Shown: positions 1-7,749 of the stretch, in pieces
Layout of the letters: each line of letters opens with the position of its first letter
How positions within the stretch are numbered: the stretch's first letter is position 1
Source of the DNA: Amycolatopsis albispora
GTDB taxonomy: Bacteria; Actinomycetota; Actinomycetes; Mycobacteriales; Pseudonocardiaceae
Assembly (NCBI RefSeq): GCF_003312875.1
Contig: NZ_CP015163.1
Location: forward strand, 1,984,001-2,048,000
Length of the DNA stretch: 64,000 bases
Direction: 5' to 3'
The notes under the pieces: model-generated
What the model was told of the DNA's origin: nothing
Database searches by the model: none
The model's input: only the letters and a program-made list of their open reading frames with translations
Position numbers and translations under genes: made by a program

Positions 1-1813
1 TCCCTGCCACTGACCCGGTGAGCAGCGCGACCGCGTCGGCTGCGGATTCGGTCAGATCGACCGAATCCGCCTGAAGCAGCTGACGCAGCCGAGCATCGTC
101 GCCGATCTGCGCCGCACGCTCCTCCAGGTTCGTCAGCTCGGCCTGCAACCGGTCGTGTACAGCACCTGCTCGTTGACGTTCCTGCCTGGCCGACTCGCAC
201 CTGTCGTCGGCCGAGACGAGATCACGCGCCAACGACTCGCGTTCGCCCACCAACCGCTCCAGATCCGCTGTGCACACGCGCAGCCGGTGGCGATATCGCT
301 CGACTGCGGCTTCCAGCCGTTCGGACGGCTCCAGTGTCCCCTTCTCGACGGCAGCGGCCCGGGTGGCCTGGAAGCGGTTGACCCGCTCGGTCAGCTCCCG
401 GAGTTCGGAAGCCAGCTCCACATACCGCTCGTGAGCCGTCCGGCGGGCACGTTCGGCGGCTTCCTTCTCCCGCCGTGCGGCCGTCACCGCCGATGCGAGC
501 GAGGCGAGCCGGAGCCGCGCGCCTTCAGCCGCCGCCTCGAGTGCACCTGCCCACTCCGCCTGTGCCGCTTCGAACAGTTCGATCAACGGCTGAGCTTCTT
601 CGGCAGCGGCGGCCAAGGCCCCCTGCCGGACAGACAGGGCCGCGATCGCTTCGTCCAAAGCGGCTCGGTCCGCGACCGCCTCCCAGGCAGCCACGTCAAG
701 GGCGAGCGCGCCTGCTCGTTCGGTCGCGTCGCTGACCTGGTCCCGCGCAGTCCGGACGCGGAACACAGCGGCGAGCCGCGTGTACTCGTCGCGTTGGCGA
801 CGTGCGGCGTCGGCCTCGGCGCGTTTCTCCTTGAACCGATCGTCCAGGTGCTCCTGCCGCTCACGCTCGAGCCGCTGTAGCGCCGTCGCGCCGTCGGCCT
901 TGTCCAGCAAGGCTTTCTTGAAGCCCGCGACACGAGCTCGCTCCTCGTCACGGGCCGCCGTCGCCGCTACTACCTTGCGGTGCGCCTCGCCCAGCGCGCC
1001 CACCTTCGGCTGGGCCTCCGCGCAGAACTCCCGCTCGGCCTCGTAGCCGGGCTGCTTCGCGATCTCCTTCTGTGTTTCGGAAAGCAGATCGCGCACGGGC
1101 GCGGTCCGGTTGCGGTCGCTGACGAACCTCAGCAGGTAGCGAACGAACGCCCCCGGCGAGTCGATTCCGTCGAACAACGCCTCGATGCCGCCTTCGGTGG
1201 CGTTGACTTCGGTGAAGTAGCGGAACAGATCCGGGTCGAAGCGCCGCTCGCGGAGCGCTTGGTGCCACTCCGCGATCGTCGAGCTGGCAACCACCACGTT
1301 CACTCCGTGCGCCGCCAGCTCGTTGAGGTGCCTGCGGAAACCGTCCCGGTCGCAGCGACCGGAGGTCCGGAAGGTGAACGGCAGATCGTCGAGGGCGGAC
1401 CCCTCGACCGCCGGCTCGGGGTGCACGCACCACCAGGTCCGTTTGAGGTTCTCCTTGCCCGCGGCGTTGTAGTCGCGCGGTCGCTGCCGCCCGTCCCATT
1501 CGTAGATCGCACCGGTCAGCAGGACACGTCCTTCGGAATCGGCCCACTCGGCGACGACGTGCGCGGTGTCGTGGCTTTGGACCAGATCCTCAAGCGTCCG
1601 TTTCTTCGTCCGAGTGGCGAGGAAGTCACGGCGGTCGGGCAGGATCAGCGCCAGCAACAAGGACAGCATCGTAGTTTTGCCGGCGCCGTTGCGCAGCCAC
1701 ACGATGCTATCCGCGGGCGCACCGTCGGCGTCGGTCAAGTCGACGAGCAGATCCGAGAACCGGTTGTCGGGCACGCCGATCGAGTCCAGGTAGAACCGGC
1801 GCAGGCGGTACAT
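1..1813 (-). CDS. MukB/JetC-like SMC ATPase, partial (C-terminus beyond window)
   Basis: The visible 604 codons begin with an ATP-binding head: MYRLRRFYLDSIGVPDNRF, then a Walker A motif in WLRNGAGKTT at about residues 38-47, followed by an RDFL segment typical of MukB-like heads. From about residue 250 onward the protein is long, charged and heptad-like (Glu, Arg, Ala-rich), as expected for an SMC coiled coil. The ATG directly follows the TAG of the upstream gene with no spacer, so the two are translationally coupled. With the kleisin-like and MukE-like genes before it, this fits JetC of a Wadjet system, a condensin-like complex that detects and cuts foreign circular DNA. A JetD nuclease would be expected beyond the left edge and cannot be seen. 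A MksBEF chromosome-organising complex is the main alternative. Confidence 0.65.
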   Translation of the reverse strand, partial: MYRLRRFYLDSIGVPDNRFSDLLVDLTDADGAPADSIVWLRNGAGKTTMLSLLLALILPDRRDFLATRTKKRTLEDLVQSHDTAHVVAEWADSEGRVLLTGAIYEWDGRQRPRDYNAAGKENLKRTWWCVHPEPAVEGSALDDLPFTFRTSGRCDRDGFRRHLNELAAHGVNVVVASSTIAEWHQALRERRFDPDLFRYFTEVNATEGGIEALFDGIDSPGAFVRYLLRFVSDRNRTAPVRDLLSETQKEIAKQPGYEAEREFCAEAQPKVGALGEAHRKVVAATAARDEERARVAGFKKALLDKADGATALQRLERERQEHLDDRFKEKRAEADAARRQRDEYTRLAAVFRVRTARDQVSDATERAGALALDVAAWEAVADRAALDEAIAALSVRQGALAAAAEEAQPLIELFEAAQAEWAGALEAAAEGARLRLASLASAVTAARREKEAAERARRTAHERYVELASELRELTERVNRFQATRAAAVEKGTLEPSERLEAAVERYRHRLRVCTADLERLVGERESLARDLVSADDRCESARQERQRAGAVHDRLQAELTNLEERAAQIGDDARLRQLLQADSVDLTESAADAVALLTGSVAG

Positions 1814-2551
1814 CTAGTCACGCTCCTCTTCCGCCTGCCGCGCTTCGGCGAACACGGCGTACACGGCGTCCTCGGTCACTTCGGCCAGGCCGATCCGGAA
1901 CCGATCGTTGAGTTGGTAGGCCTCACCGCGCTCGTCGTCGAGTGCCGGCTCGCGCCGAGCACGGCCCTTGTCGACGAGGTACTGCAGGAGCGCGTGGACG
2001 TAGTAGCGGCGGTTGTCTCGGCTGCGAACGCTGTCATTCAGCGGGACGTCGGGCAGGTCGAGCCACATTTTCGCCGCCTCGCCGAGTTGACGGCTCCGCG
2101 TCTCCTCGGCGTTGTCGGCCGCTTCGGCGGCGGTCCTCGCATGACGAGTGAGGAAACGTTGCAGTTCGGCGGTCCGGACACCGGGACTACCCGAGTCGAG
2201 CAAAGCTTCTCCGTTTGGATAGGCGTAGGCGGCCAAGCCCACCAGGACCAAGCCGAAGCAGTGCCGATCCTGCAGCTGCTTCGGCCCGGTCCGCCGCGGC
2301 AGGCCGCTGTTGTCCAGCGTTACCGCGAACGGACCGTCCGGTGCCCCGGTGACCAGCAGCCCCAGCTGGGTCGGCAGGTGAACGCGGAGCCCGAGGCCGT
2401 CGGCGATCCGGCCGACGACCTCGGCGAACTCCGTGTCCGTTCGGTACCGGTCGAGCAGCGACCGGTACGGGCTGTCGGGTGTGGGACGGCTTTTCGGCAC
2501 GAGCGCGAACCGCACGAGGGAAGCAGCGTCACCCACATCGGTCAGGTTCAT
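1814..2551 (-). CDS. MukE/JetB-like small subunit
   Basis: A 245-aa protein without a catalytic motif, rich in short helices. Residues about 160-225 (WLDLPDVPLNDSVRSRDNRR through ALLQYLVDKGRARRE) look like a winged-helix segment, which is what MukE, MksE and JetB proteins consist of. Its ATG overlaps the stop of the upstream kleisin-like gene in an ATGA, and its TAG abuts the ATG of the SMC gene, so the three genes form a tightly coupled operon. The family call rests mainly on size, position and fold pattern; sequence similarity in this family is weak. I infer that it binds the kleisin-like subunit and helps load the SMC ATPase. Confidence 0.5.
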   Translation of the reverse strand: MNLTDVGDAASLVRFALVPKSRPTPDSPYRSLLDRYRTDTEFAEVVGRIADGLGLRVHLPTQLGLLVTGAPDGPFAVTLDNSGLPRRTGPKQLQDRHCFGLVLVGLAAYAYPNGEALLDSGSPGVRTAELQRFLTRHARTAAEAADNAEETRSRQLGEAAKMWLDLPDVPLNDSVRSRDNRRYYVHALLQYLVDKGRARREPALDDERGEAYQLNDRFRIGLAEVTEDAVYAVFAEARQAEEERD

Positions 2552-4065
2552 TCGGCTCCCATCAGGTCACCCGCGCTCACCGCGTCGATCCGGTCGAGTG
2601 CCGCAGGGGTAGCCAGCAGCAGATCCGGCCCGGAGAACCGCGGGTCCACGAGCATGGTGTCGTCGTCGACCGCGGCCAGCGCCGCGACCGCAGCGGCCAG
2701 GTCAGGCCGCGCCGGCAGCTCGTCGGCTGTGAGTTCCGAGGTGTTCACGACCACGTAGAGAGCCGCGCCCCAAAGGACGTCGAGGAGGCGGACGGGCTGT
2801 TCGACTCGGTCAGCTGCCTCTCGCCCAGCCGCCAGCAACCCGGACAGGCGGACGGGCGTGTGCGCGGCCGCGGAGAGGATTTCGGTGGCGCAAGCGGCAA
2901 TGTCGTCCGGCACTGAATCGTGGGCTTCCTCCCCGAGTTCACCGGGATCGTCGACATCAGGGTCCCGCATCTCCCGTGCGGTGGGCTCGCGGAGAAGCTG
3001 CTTGAGCAGGTCGTCGAGGCCCCACTGTGGCGTGACGCGCGGCGGCGACACCCCGGCGATCAGGATTCCGGCGACCATCTCGAACTCGGGATCGTCGGCG
3101 ACCAGAATCGGCGCCAGCACCTGTTCACCCAGGTCGATTGCGGCCGCGAGCCCCCGGGGCTGGAAGCGCTGCACCTCCTGGGCCGCCAAGAACACCGGAA
3201 TGGCCTGCTGGAGGTAGAGCTCCAGACGCACCCAGACGTCCTGTCCGCGAGCGACGGTCTCCTCGATCAGGCGGCAGACCTCGGCCGCGGCGGGATCCTC
3301 ACCCGCCCGCCGGGCCAGGTCGCGGAGCTGCCGGTCCTTGTCGAGCTGCTGCCCGACCTTCTCGAGGACATTTTCGAGCCAGCCGGGCATCTCGCCGGCC
3401 CAGTCGACGCTGCGGATGTCACGACGCGTGTCGTCCAGCTTCTCCCTCAGGCTGGCCGAGAGCCCTTGGGCGGTCCGAGTGGCCTGCTTGGCCGTCGCGA
3501 GCGCCTTGTCGAACTCGCCGGAGTTCATCTGGATCTCGACCATGATCTTGAGCGCGAGCGCCTGGTCGGCCAGATTGGTGTTGAGAGCCTGCAGGAACAC
3601 GAGGATCGCGGGGTCGGTCGCCTTGACCGCGATCCCCTCTACCTCCTCGGTGAGGGTCAGGAGCTGAAAGCGGTACGCGACGGCTTCACTCCACTGTTCA
3701 CCGTCGGCTGCAGGTTCACGCCAGAACACCTCGTGCGGGCGCCCGTCGTTGAGCAGCGTGTTCAAGACGACCTTGGCTACCTTCGCCCACGGCCGGTTGT
3801 CATCGTCTGGGCTCATCCGGCGTGCGGCGAGCATTAGGTGGTCGACGATCGCGCCCGGGCTGACCGAACCCTCCATACTGGCCTGGTTCAGCACGACGAA
3901 GTCGATCAACCGCAGTGCGAGCTGTGGCAGGTCATACCGGCGGTGGTCGAACCCGGCCCGCGGAGCCGCACGGTTCACCAGTTCGAAGACCGGTTGCAGC
4001 AGCTGCAGCGCCTGCCACCGCGCGTGCAATTCACCACCGGCACGATCACCGGCTACCCCTGCCAT
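2548..4065 (-). CDS. MukF/JetA-like kleisin subunit
   Basis: A 505-aa, almost wholly helical protein. The chosen ATG at 4065 is preceded by GGAGG with a 5-nt spacer; the frame is open 20 codons further upstream but without a ribosome site. The N-terminal third (QLLQPVFELVNRAAPRAGFD onward) resembles the winged-helix dimerisation region of MukF-like kleisins. The middle (about 180-320) is long amphipathic helix with repeated Leu/Ala heptads. The C-terminus is acidic and overlaps the next gene in ATGA. First position in a kleisin, MukE-like, SMC order matches jetA of Wadjet systems. The assignment is an inference from context; no single diagnostic motif is visible. Confidence 0.5.
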   Translation of the reverse strand: MAGVAGDRAGGELHARWQALQLLQPVFELVNRAAPRAGFDHRRYDLPQLALRLIDFVVLNQASMEGSVSPGAIVDHLMLAARRMSPDDDNRPWAKVAKVVLNTLLNDGRPHEVFWREPAADGEQWSEAVAYRFQLLTLTEEVEGIAVKATDPAILVFLQALNTNLADQALALKIMVEIQMNSGEFDKALATAKQATRTAQGLSASLREKLDDTRRDIRSVDWAGEMPGWLENVLEKVGQQLDKDRQLRDLARRAGEDPAAAEVCRLIEETVARGQDVWVRLELYLQQAIPVFLAAQEVQRFQPRGLAAAIDLGEQVLAPILVADDPEFEMVAGILIAGVSPPRVTPQWGLDDLLKQLLREPTAREMRDPDVDDPGELGEEAHDSVPDDIAACATEILSAAAHTPVRLSGLLAAGREAADRVEQPVRLLDVLWGAALYVVVNTSELTADELPARPDLAAAVAALAAVDDDTMLVDPRFSGPDLLLATPAALDRIDAVSAGDLMGAE

Positions 4066-4282
4066 CGGCACCTCCAGGCCCTCCCCGACCTCTCGCGGTG
4101 TAGTCGGTTGGCGAAAACCATGCATTACACAGGTACGCGATCTTCACCTGAATGCGCCGGCAAGGCCCAATCGAGGCCGACTTCTCGGCGGCCAACCACC
4201 AGGCGGAACCACCTCGGCGTGACGTGGAGAACACCCACCATGCCGCCGCGATGACCGGTTCGGCCCACAAGCCGTCTGGTGA

Positions 4283-4678
4283 TCACTCCACGAGCACGTC
4301 CCGGGGGCTCAGGACGTTCATGGTCGCGACCCCTCCGTGGTCGTCGAACAGGGCCAGGAGATCCTCGGTGACGAACGCCTCGTCGTAGTTCATGAACTCG
4401 CCCGACGCGTCCGCGTATGCGAGCATCGTGGTCAAGCCGACCGCGTCGACCAACTTGGCCCCGTCCTCCGGCCGAGCGAGCTGCTGCCGGATCCGATCAC
4501 CCACCCGCCGGGCACTTCGCGCCTCTCCTGCGGCCAGCTCGGCGGCTTGGTTCGGCAGACTCGTCCACACCCCGGTGATTTGGAGTAGCTCTCCGTGGCT
4601 GGCCAAATCGCTGAAGGAAGTCGTCCGATTGTCCGCTCCGAACCACGAGCGGATCCCGTCCGCCGAGACGCGGCGCAA
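4283..4678 (-). CDS. Hypothetical protein, possibly a gene fragment
   Basis: The frame encodes 131 aa from a TTG codon and ends with MNVLSPRDVLVE. I do not recognise the family. The sequence has an Arg/Ala-rich helical centre (GEARSARRVGDRIRQQL) and an acidic C-terminal half (FMNYDEAFVTEDLLALFDDH). There is no ATG or GTG start and no clear ribosome site, and an in-frame stop lies only a few codons upstream of the TTG, so it could be the tail of a gene that has lost its front. It is on the same strand as the SMC operon and 217 nt upstream of it, so it may have been part of the same defence locus. Confidence 0.35.
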   Translation of the reverse strand: MRRVSADGIRSWFGADNRTTSFSDLASHGELLQITGVWTSLPNQAAELAAGEARSARRVGDRIRQQLARPEDGAKLVDAVGLTTMLAYADASGEFMNYDEAFVTEDLLALFDDHGGVATMNVLSPRDVLVE

Positions 4679-4708
4679 CGGGACGACGGGGTCGGCTAGC
4701 TCAGCTCA

Positions 4709-5123
4709 ACCCGAATTACCGGAACGGCCCAGTGAAATGCCGCTCTGCTGAACAAGATCGACGATCACCACCACGTACGGTGTTCGAGCCGGTGGAGGCG
4801 GACGGGATTGCGTCCGCCCCCACCGGCGGTGTCCGGCCGGTCTCTGCCGGGGCATCGCCGTGCCCGTTGAGGCGGGCGCGGCGGCGGGACGGCCGGAGTT
4901 TGAGGGCGCGGAGACAGCGCCGGAGGGAGCGCGTGCGGGCTGGGCTGCGGGGCACGGCGGGAAAGCGGGGGCGACCAGGAAGCGACAGCGCGGGCACGGG
5001 CTCGCCGGTGGCAGCAGGCACGAGCCGGTGTAGAGCTGGTGGCCGTATAGGGCGCGGTGCCAGCCGGCGCCGCAGCCGAGGCCGCAGGCGCAGTCGTCGA
5101 ACGGCGTTCGAAGGCGTTGAGTT
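4709..5123 (-). pseudogene. Startless cysteine-rich reading frame in a 495-nt gene-poor gap
   Basis: Between the hypothetical gene and the NmrA-type gene lies about 495 nt with no ordinary gene. One minus-strand frame is open through most of it and begins with FDDCACGLGCGAGWHRALYG, then CLLPP and CPRCRF, a spacing of cysteines that looks like a small zinc-binding protein. It has no start codon. The only nearby ATG (5126) is in another frame, and joining the two would need a frameshift. I read this as the remnant of a small Cys-rich protein gene. It could also be a chance open frame, since high-GC DNA produces many of these. Confidence 0.3.
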
Positions 5124-5130
5124 CATGTCA

Positions 5131-5155
5131 GTTGTGGCCGGTATCTGACCACAAC
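5131..5155. promoter_or_regulatory. Operator-like inverted repeat before the NmrA-type gene
   Basis: GTTGTGG (5131-5137) and CCACAAC (5149-5155) form a perfect 7-bp inverted repeat with an 11-nt spacer, ending 18 nt before the ATG. The spacing suits a dimeric repressor of the TetR, MarR or HxlR type. No regulator gene lies beside it. Confidence 0.45.
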
Positions 5156-5173
5156 CCTGGCTACCGTCCGGGC

Positions 5174-6052
5174 ATGACCGCCAATTCAGACCGGAAGATC
5201 GTTGTCACCACGCCCACCGGCCAGGTGGGTTCCCGAGTCGTGCGCCTGCTGCTCCAGGCCGGTGTGCGGCCGACCCTGCTCCTGCGCGACGCGGGCAAGC
5301 TCGACCCCGAGACCCGCGCGCGGGTCGATGTCGAAGAGGGCGACCAGGGCGACGCCGACTACGTCGTCCGCGCTACCCGCGGGGCCGATGCGCTCTTCTG
5401 GGTGAATCCGCCAACCTCCGACGGCGCCGCGGGTTACGACCGCCAGGGGGCGAACGCCGCGCTCGCCGTCAAGACGAACCACATCGCGCACACCGTTTTC
5501 CTGAGCAGCGTCGGCGCGGAGAAACGGCACGGCGCGGGGGAGATCGACGGCCTGGCCCGCACCGAGGAGCACCTGAACGCCACCGGCGCCGCCGTGACGC
5601 ACCTGCGCTGCGCCTACTTCTTCAGCAACCTGCTGATGGAGGCCGAGTCGCTGCGGGCGGGCGTGCTGCGCACCCCGTGGCCGCTCGACTACGCGATGGG
5701 CTGGGTCGATCCGCGCGACATCGCCGAGGTCGCCGCGGTGAAGCTGCTCGCCGCGAACTGGCAGGGCGTCGAAGTGCAGGCCGTGCACGGGCCGGAAGAC
5801 CTGACCTTCACCCAGGTCGCCCGCATCCTCGGCGACGTGCTCGGCCACGAGATCAAGGCGGAACACATCGCCGCCGACGAGTTCCGGTCGATGCTCCGTT
5901 CCGTGGGCCTGCCCGAAGCCCAGGTGGACGGCATCGCGGGCATGTCCGCCGGGCTGAGCAGCGGGTTTGTCCCCGAGAACCCCCGGAGCGTGCTCACCAC
6001 CACCCCGACCACGCTGGCCGCCTGGGCACAGCAGCACCTGCTCCCCGGATAG
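5174..6052 (+). CDS. NmrA-like NAD(P)-binding oxidoreductase / epimerase-family protein
   Basis: 292 aa. The N-terminus has a strand followed by TPTGQVGS, the variant Rossmann glycine motif of NmrA-like atypical short-chain dehydrogenases, then LLLQAGVRPTLLLRD. The middle contains HTVFLSSVGAEKRHG and the C-terminal half has YAMGWVDPRDIAEVAAVKLL, both typical of the NmrA/HSCARG group, including the 'DP(R)DIAEVA' segment. The usual Tyr-xxx-Lys catalytic pair of classical SDRs is absent, as in most NmrA members, which often act as redox sensors or reductases of small substrates. ATG at 5174 was chosen because it follows the inverted repeat and starts the Rossmann strand; the longer open frame upstream has no ribosome site. 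Substrate unknown. Confidence 0.8.
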   Translation: MTANSDRKIVVTTPTGQVGSRVVRLLLQAGVRPTLLLRDAGKLDPETRARVDVEEGDQGDADYVVRATRGADALFWVNPPTSDGAAGYDRQGANAALAVKTNHIAHTVFLSSVGAEKRHGAGEIDGLARTEEHLNATGAAVTHLRCAYFFSNLLMEAESLRAGVLRTPWPLDYAMGWVDPRDIAEVAAVKLLAANWQGVEVQAVHGPEDLTFTQVARILGDVLGHEIKAEHIAADEFRSMLRSVGLPEAQVDGIAGMSAGLSSGFVPENPRSVLTTTPTTLAAWAQQHLLPG

Positions 6053-6078
6053 GCGGCCGCGAAAATTCCGCGGGAAGC

Positions 6079-6106
6079 TGTCGAGAGACGATGCCGCCCG
6101 TTCGTC
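6079..6106 (+). promoter_or_regulatory. Candidate ECF42-dependent promoter
   Basis: TGTCGA at 6079-6084 and CGTC at 6103-6106 are separated by 18 nt and lie 38 nt before the DGPF/YCII gene. This matches the -35 TGTCGA and -10 CGA/TC pattern reported for ECF42 sigma factors, and an ECF42-type sigma gene lies next to this target. Confidence 0.55.
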
Positions 6107-6144
6107 ACCCCGGCGAACCATCCCTTCGACGCTGAGGAGCGACC

Positions 6145-6504
6145 ATGAAGTTCGCCATGCTGATCTGCGGTGACGACCGCGAGTGGGCCACCTTGTCCCC
6201 GGCCGCCGAGGAGGAGGTGATGAAGCAGGTTTTCGCCTGGTTCGAGCGCTGGCAGCCGGCTGGCAAGGTCGCCGAAGGGGGCATCGAGCTGCAGCCACGC
6301 GACACGGCGAAGACGGTACGCGCGGGCGCTAACGGTGAACCGGTGATCACCGACGGGCCGTACCTGGAGCTGAAGGAGGTCGTCGGCTCGGTGATCGTGC
6401 TGGAGTGCGACACCATCGACGAGGCCGTCGAGGTCGCGGCGACCTGGCCGCTCGCGCCCGGCGTGAGCGCGGTGGAGGTCCGCCCGCTGCTGAGCCGCGA
6501 GTGA
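6145..6504 (+). CDS. DGPF/YCII-domain protein
   Basis: 119 aa with the fold pattern of the YCII/DGPF superfamily: a first strand (MKFAMLICGDD), a central helix, and ITDGPYLELKE carrying the DGP(F/Y) signature at about residues 71-75. The C-terminal part (VEVAATWPL, then VEVRPLL) is characteristic. These small proteins are standard genomic partners and targets of ECF42 sigma factors; their biochemical role is not known. It follows an ECF42-like promoter and faces the sigma gene 3' end to 3' end, with a shared hairpin between them. The ribosome site GAGGAGCG lies just upstream of ATG. Confidence 0.85.
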   Translation: MKFAMLICGDDREWATLSPAAEEEVMKQVFAWFERWQPAGKVAEGGIELQPRDTAKTVRAGANGEPVITDGPYLELKEVVGSVIVLECDTIDEAVEVAATWPLAPGVSAVEVRPLLSRE

Positions 6505-6516
6505 CGGCGGCGCTGG

Positions 6517-6540
6517 GGCGCCGGTCTCACCGCCGGCGCC
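6517..6540. terminator. Bidirectional hairpin between the DGPF gene and the sigma gene
   Basis: GGCGCCGG (6517-6524) and CCGGCGCC (6533-6540) form a perfect 8-bp GC stem with an 8-nt loop in the space where two genes converge. It overlaps the last codons of the sigma gene. There is no U-tract, as is common for actinobacterial terminators. Confidence 0.45.
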
Positions 6541-7735
6541 TCAGCTCGCCCACCCGGCGCGACATCAGCTCACGTTCGGCCGGGTTCGTGGCCAGTTCCA
6601 GGGCTCGTTCCGCGGCCTCCAGTGCCTCGGACGGCCGGTCGAGCGTGGTCAGCAGGTCGGCACGGGCGGCGTGCCACAGGTGGTAACCGGCCAGCCGCTC
6701 GCCGAGCGCGTCCACCTCGGCGAGCGCCGGGGCCGGGCCGACGGCGAACCGCGTCGCCACCGCCCGGTTCAGCAACACCACCGGCGACGGATCCAGCGGG
6801 TACAGGCGGTCGTACAGCGCGCGCACGTCGGCCCAATTGGTGTCCTGATAGGACGGTGCCAGCGCGTGCAGGGCGGCGATCCCCGCCCGTGCCTGGTACG
6901 GCCCGGGTTGCCCCAGCGACACGGCTTCCTTCAGCCGCAGCACCGCGCGTTCGATCGCCTGCCTGTCCCACAACCGCCGGTCCTGCTGTTCGAGGAGCAC
7001 GATGCGGCCCCACGAGTCGAACCGCGCGGCGGCGCGGGCGTGGTGCAACTCGAGCAACGCGGCCAGGCCCCCGACCTCCGGCTCGCGAGGCAGCAGCGCG
7101 GCGAGCTGGCGGGCCAGCTCGACCCCCTCGCGAGCCAGTTCCCGCCGCTGGGCCGACCGGCCGCTGGACAGGTAGCCCTCGTTGAACACCAGGTAGATCA
7201 CCGCGAGCACGGCGGGCAGCCGGTCCGCGTACTCGTCCGGCCACGGCGGCTCGAACCCGATGCCACGCTCCCGCAGCTGGCGCTTGGCCCTGGACAGCCG
7301 CTGCGCCATCGTCGGCACCGGCACCAGGAACGCGGCGGCGATCTCGGCCGTGGTCAGCCCGCCCGCCGCGTACAAGGTGAGCGCGACGCGCGCCGGTTCC
7401 GCGAGGTCCGGATGACAGCACGCGAAAACCATGGCCAGGCGGTCGTCCACCCCGGGCTCCGGCGGTGGTTCGGCGGCCACCCTGGCCAGCTTCTCCCGGC
7501 CGACCGCGTCGCGGCGCAGCCGGTCCAGCGCCTTGCGCCAGCCCGTGGTCACCAGCCACCCGGCCGGGTTGTCCGGCACGCCCTCGGTTGACCAGCGCTT
7601 GAGCGCCTCGGCCACCGCCTCCGCCAGCGCCTCTTCGGCCCGGTCGAAGTTCCCGAGCCGGCGGCTGAGCGCACCGAGCATGCCGCCCGCGTCCGCCCGC
7701 CAGACCCGCTCGACCAGCTCGGTCACTTCGTCCAC
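6527..7735 (-). CDS. ECF42-type RNA polymerase sigma factor with C-terminal TPR-like domain
   Basis: 402 aa from a GTG start. The N-terminal part carries sigma region 2 (LVERVWRADAGGMLGALSRR through GWLVTTGWRKALDRLRRDA), and residues about 105-170 carry region 4 with the helix-turn-helix GLTTAEIAAAFLVPVPTMAQ. The remaining ~220 residues form the long helical repeat extension that defines ECF42 (DUF6596 and TPR-like): NEGYLSSGRSAQRRELAREG, LLELHHARAAARFDSWG, LLEQQDRRLWD and LLNRAVATRFAVGPAPAL. No anti-sigma gene is present, which also fits the group, since the C-terminal extension is thought to control activity. It lies 14 nt after the M20 peptidase stop and is probably co-transcribed with it; it faces its likely target, the DGPF gene. 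Confidence 0.85.
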   Translation of the reverse strand: MDEVTELVERVWRADAGGMLGALSRRLGNFDRAEEALAEAVAEALKRWSTEGVPDNPAGWLVTTGWRKALDRLRRDAVGREKLARVAAEPPPEPGVDDRLAMVFACCHPDLAEPARVALTLYAAGGLTTAEIAAAFLVPVPTMAQRLSRAKRQLRERGIGFEPPWPDEYADRLPAVLAVIYLVFNEGYLSSGRSAQRRELAREGVELARQLAALLPREPEVGGLAALLELHHARAAARFDSWGRIVLLEQQDRRLWDRQAIERAVLRLKEAVSLGQPGPYQARAGIAALHALAPSYQDTNWADVRALYDRLYPLDPSPVVLLNRAVATRFAVGPAPALAEVDALGERLAGYHLWHAARADLLTTLDRPSEALEAAERALELATNPAERELMSRRVGELRRRR

Positions 7736-7749
7736 GGTGCCGGTGCTGG

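Noticed and set aside
980..2758. Long plus-strand open frame (592 codons)
   Set aside because: It is antisense to the SMC-like and MukE-like genes, with no family pattern and no ribosome site; long antisense frames are common at this GC content.
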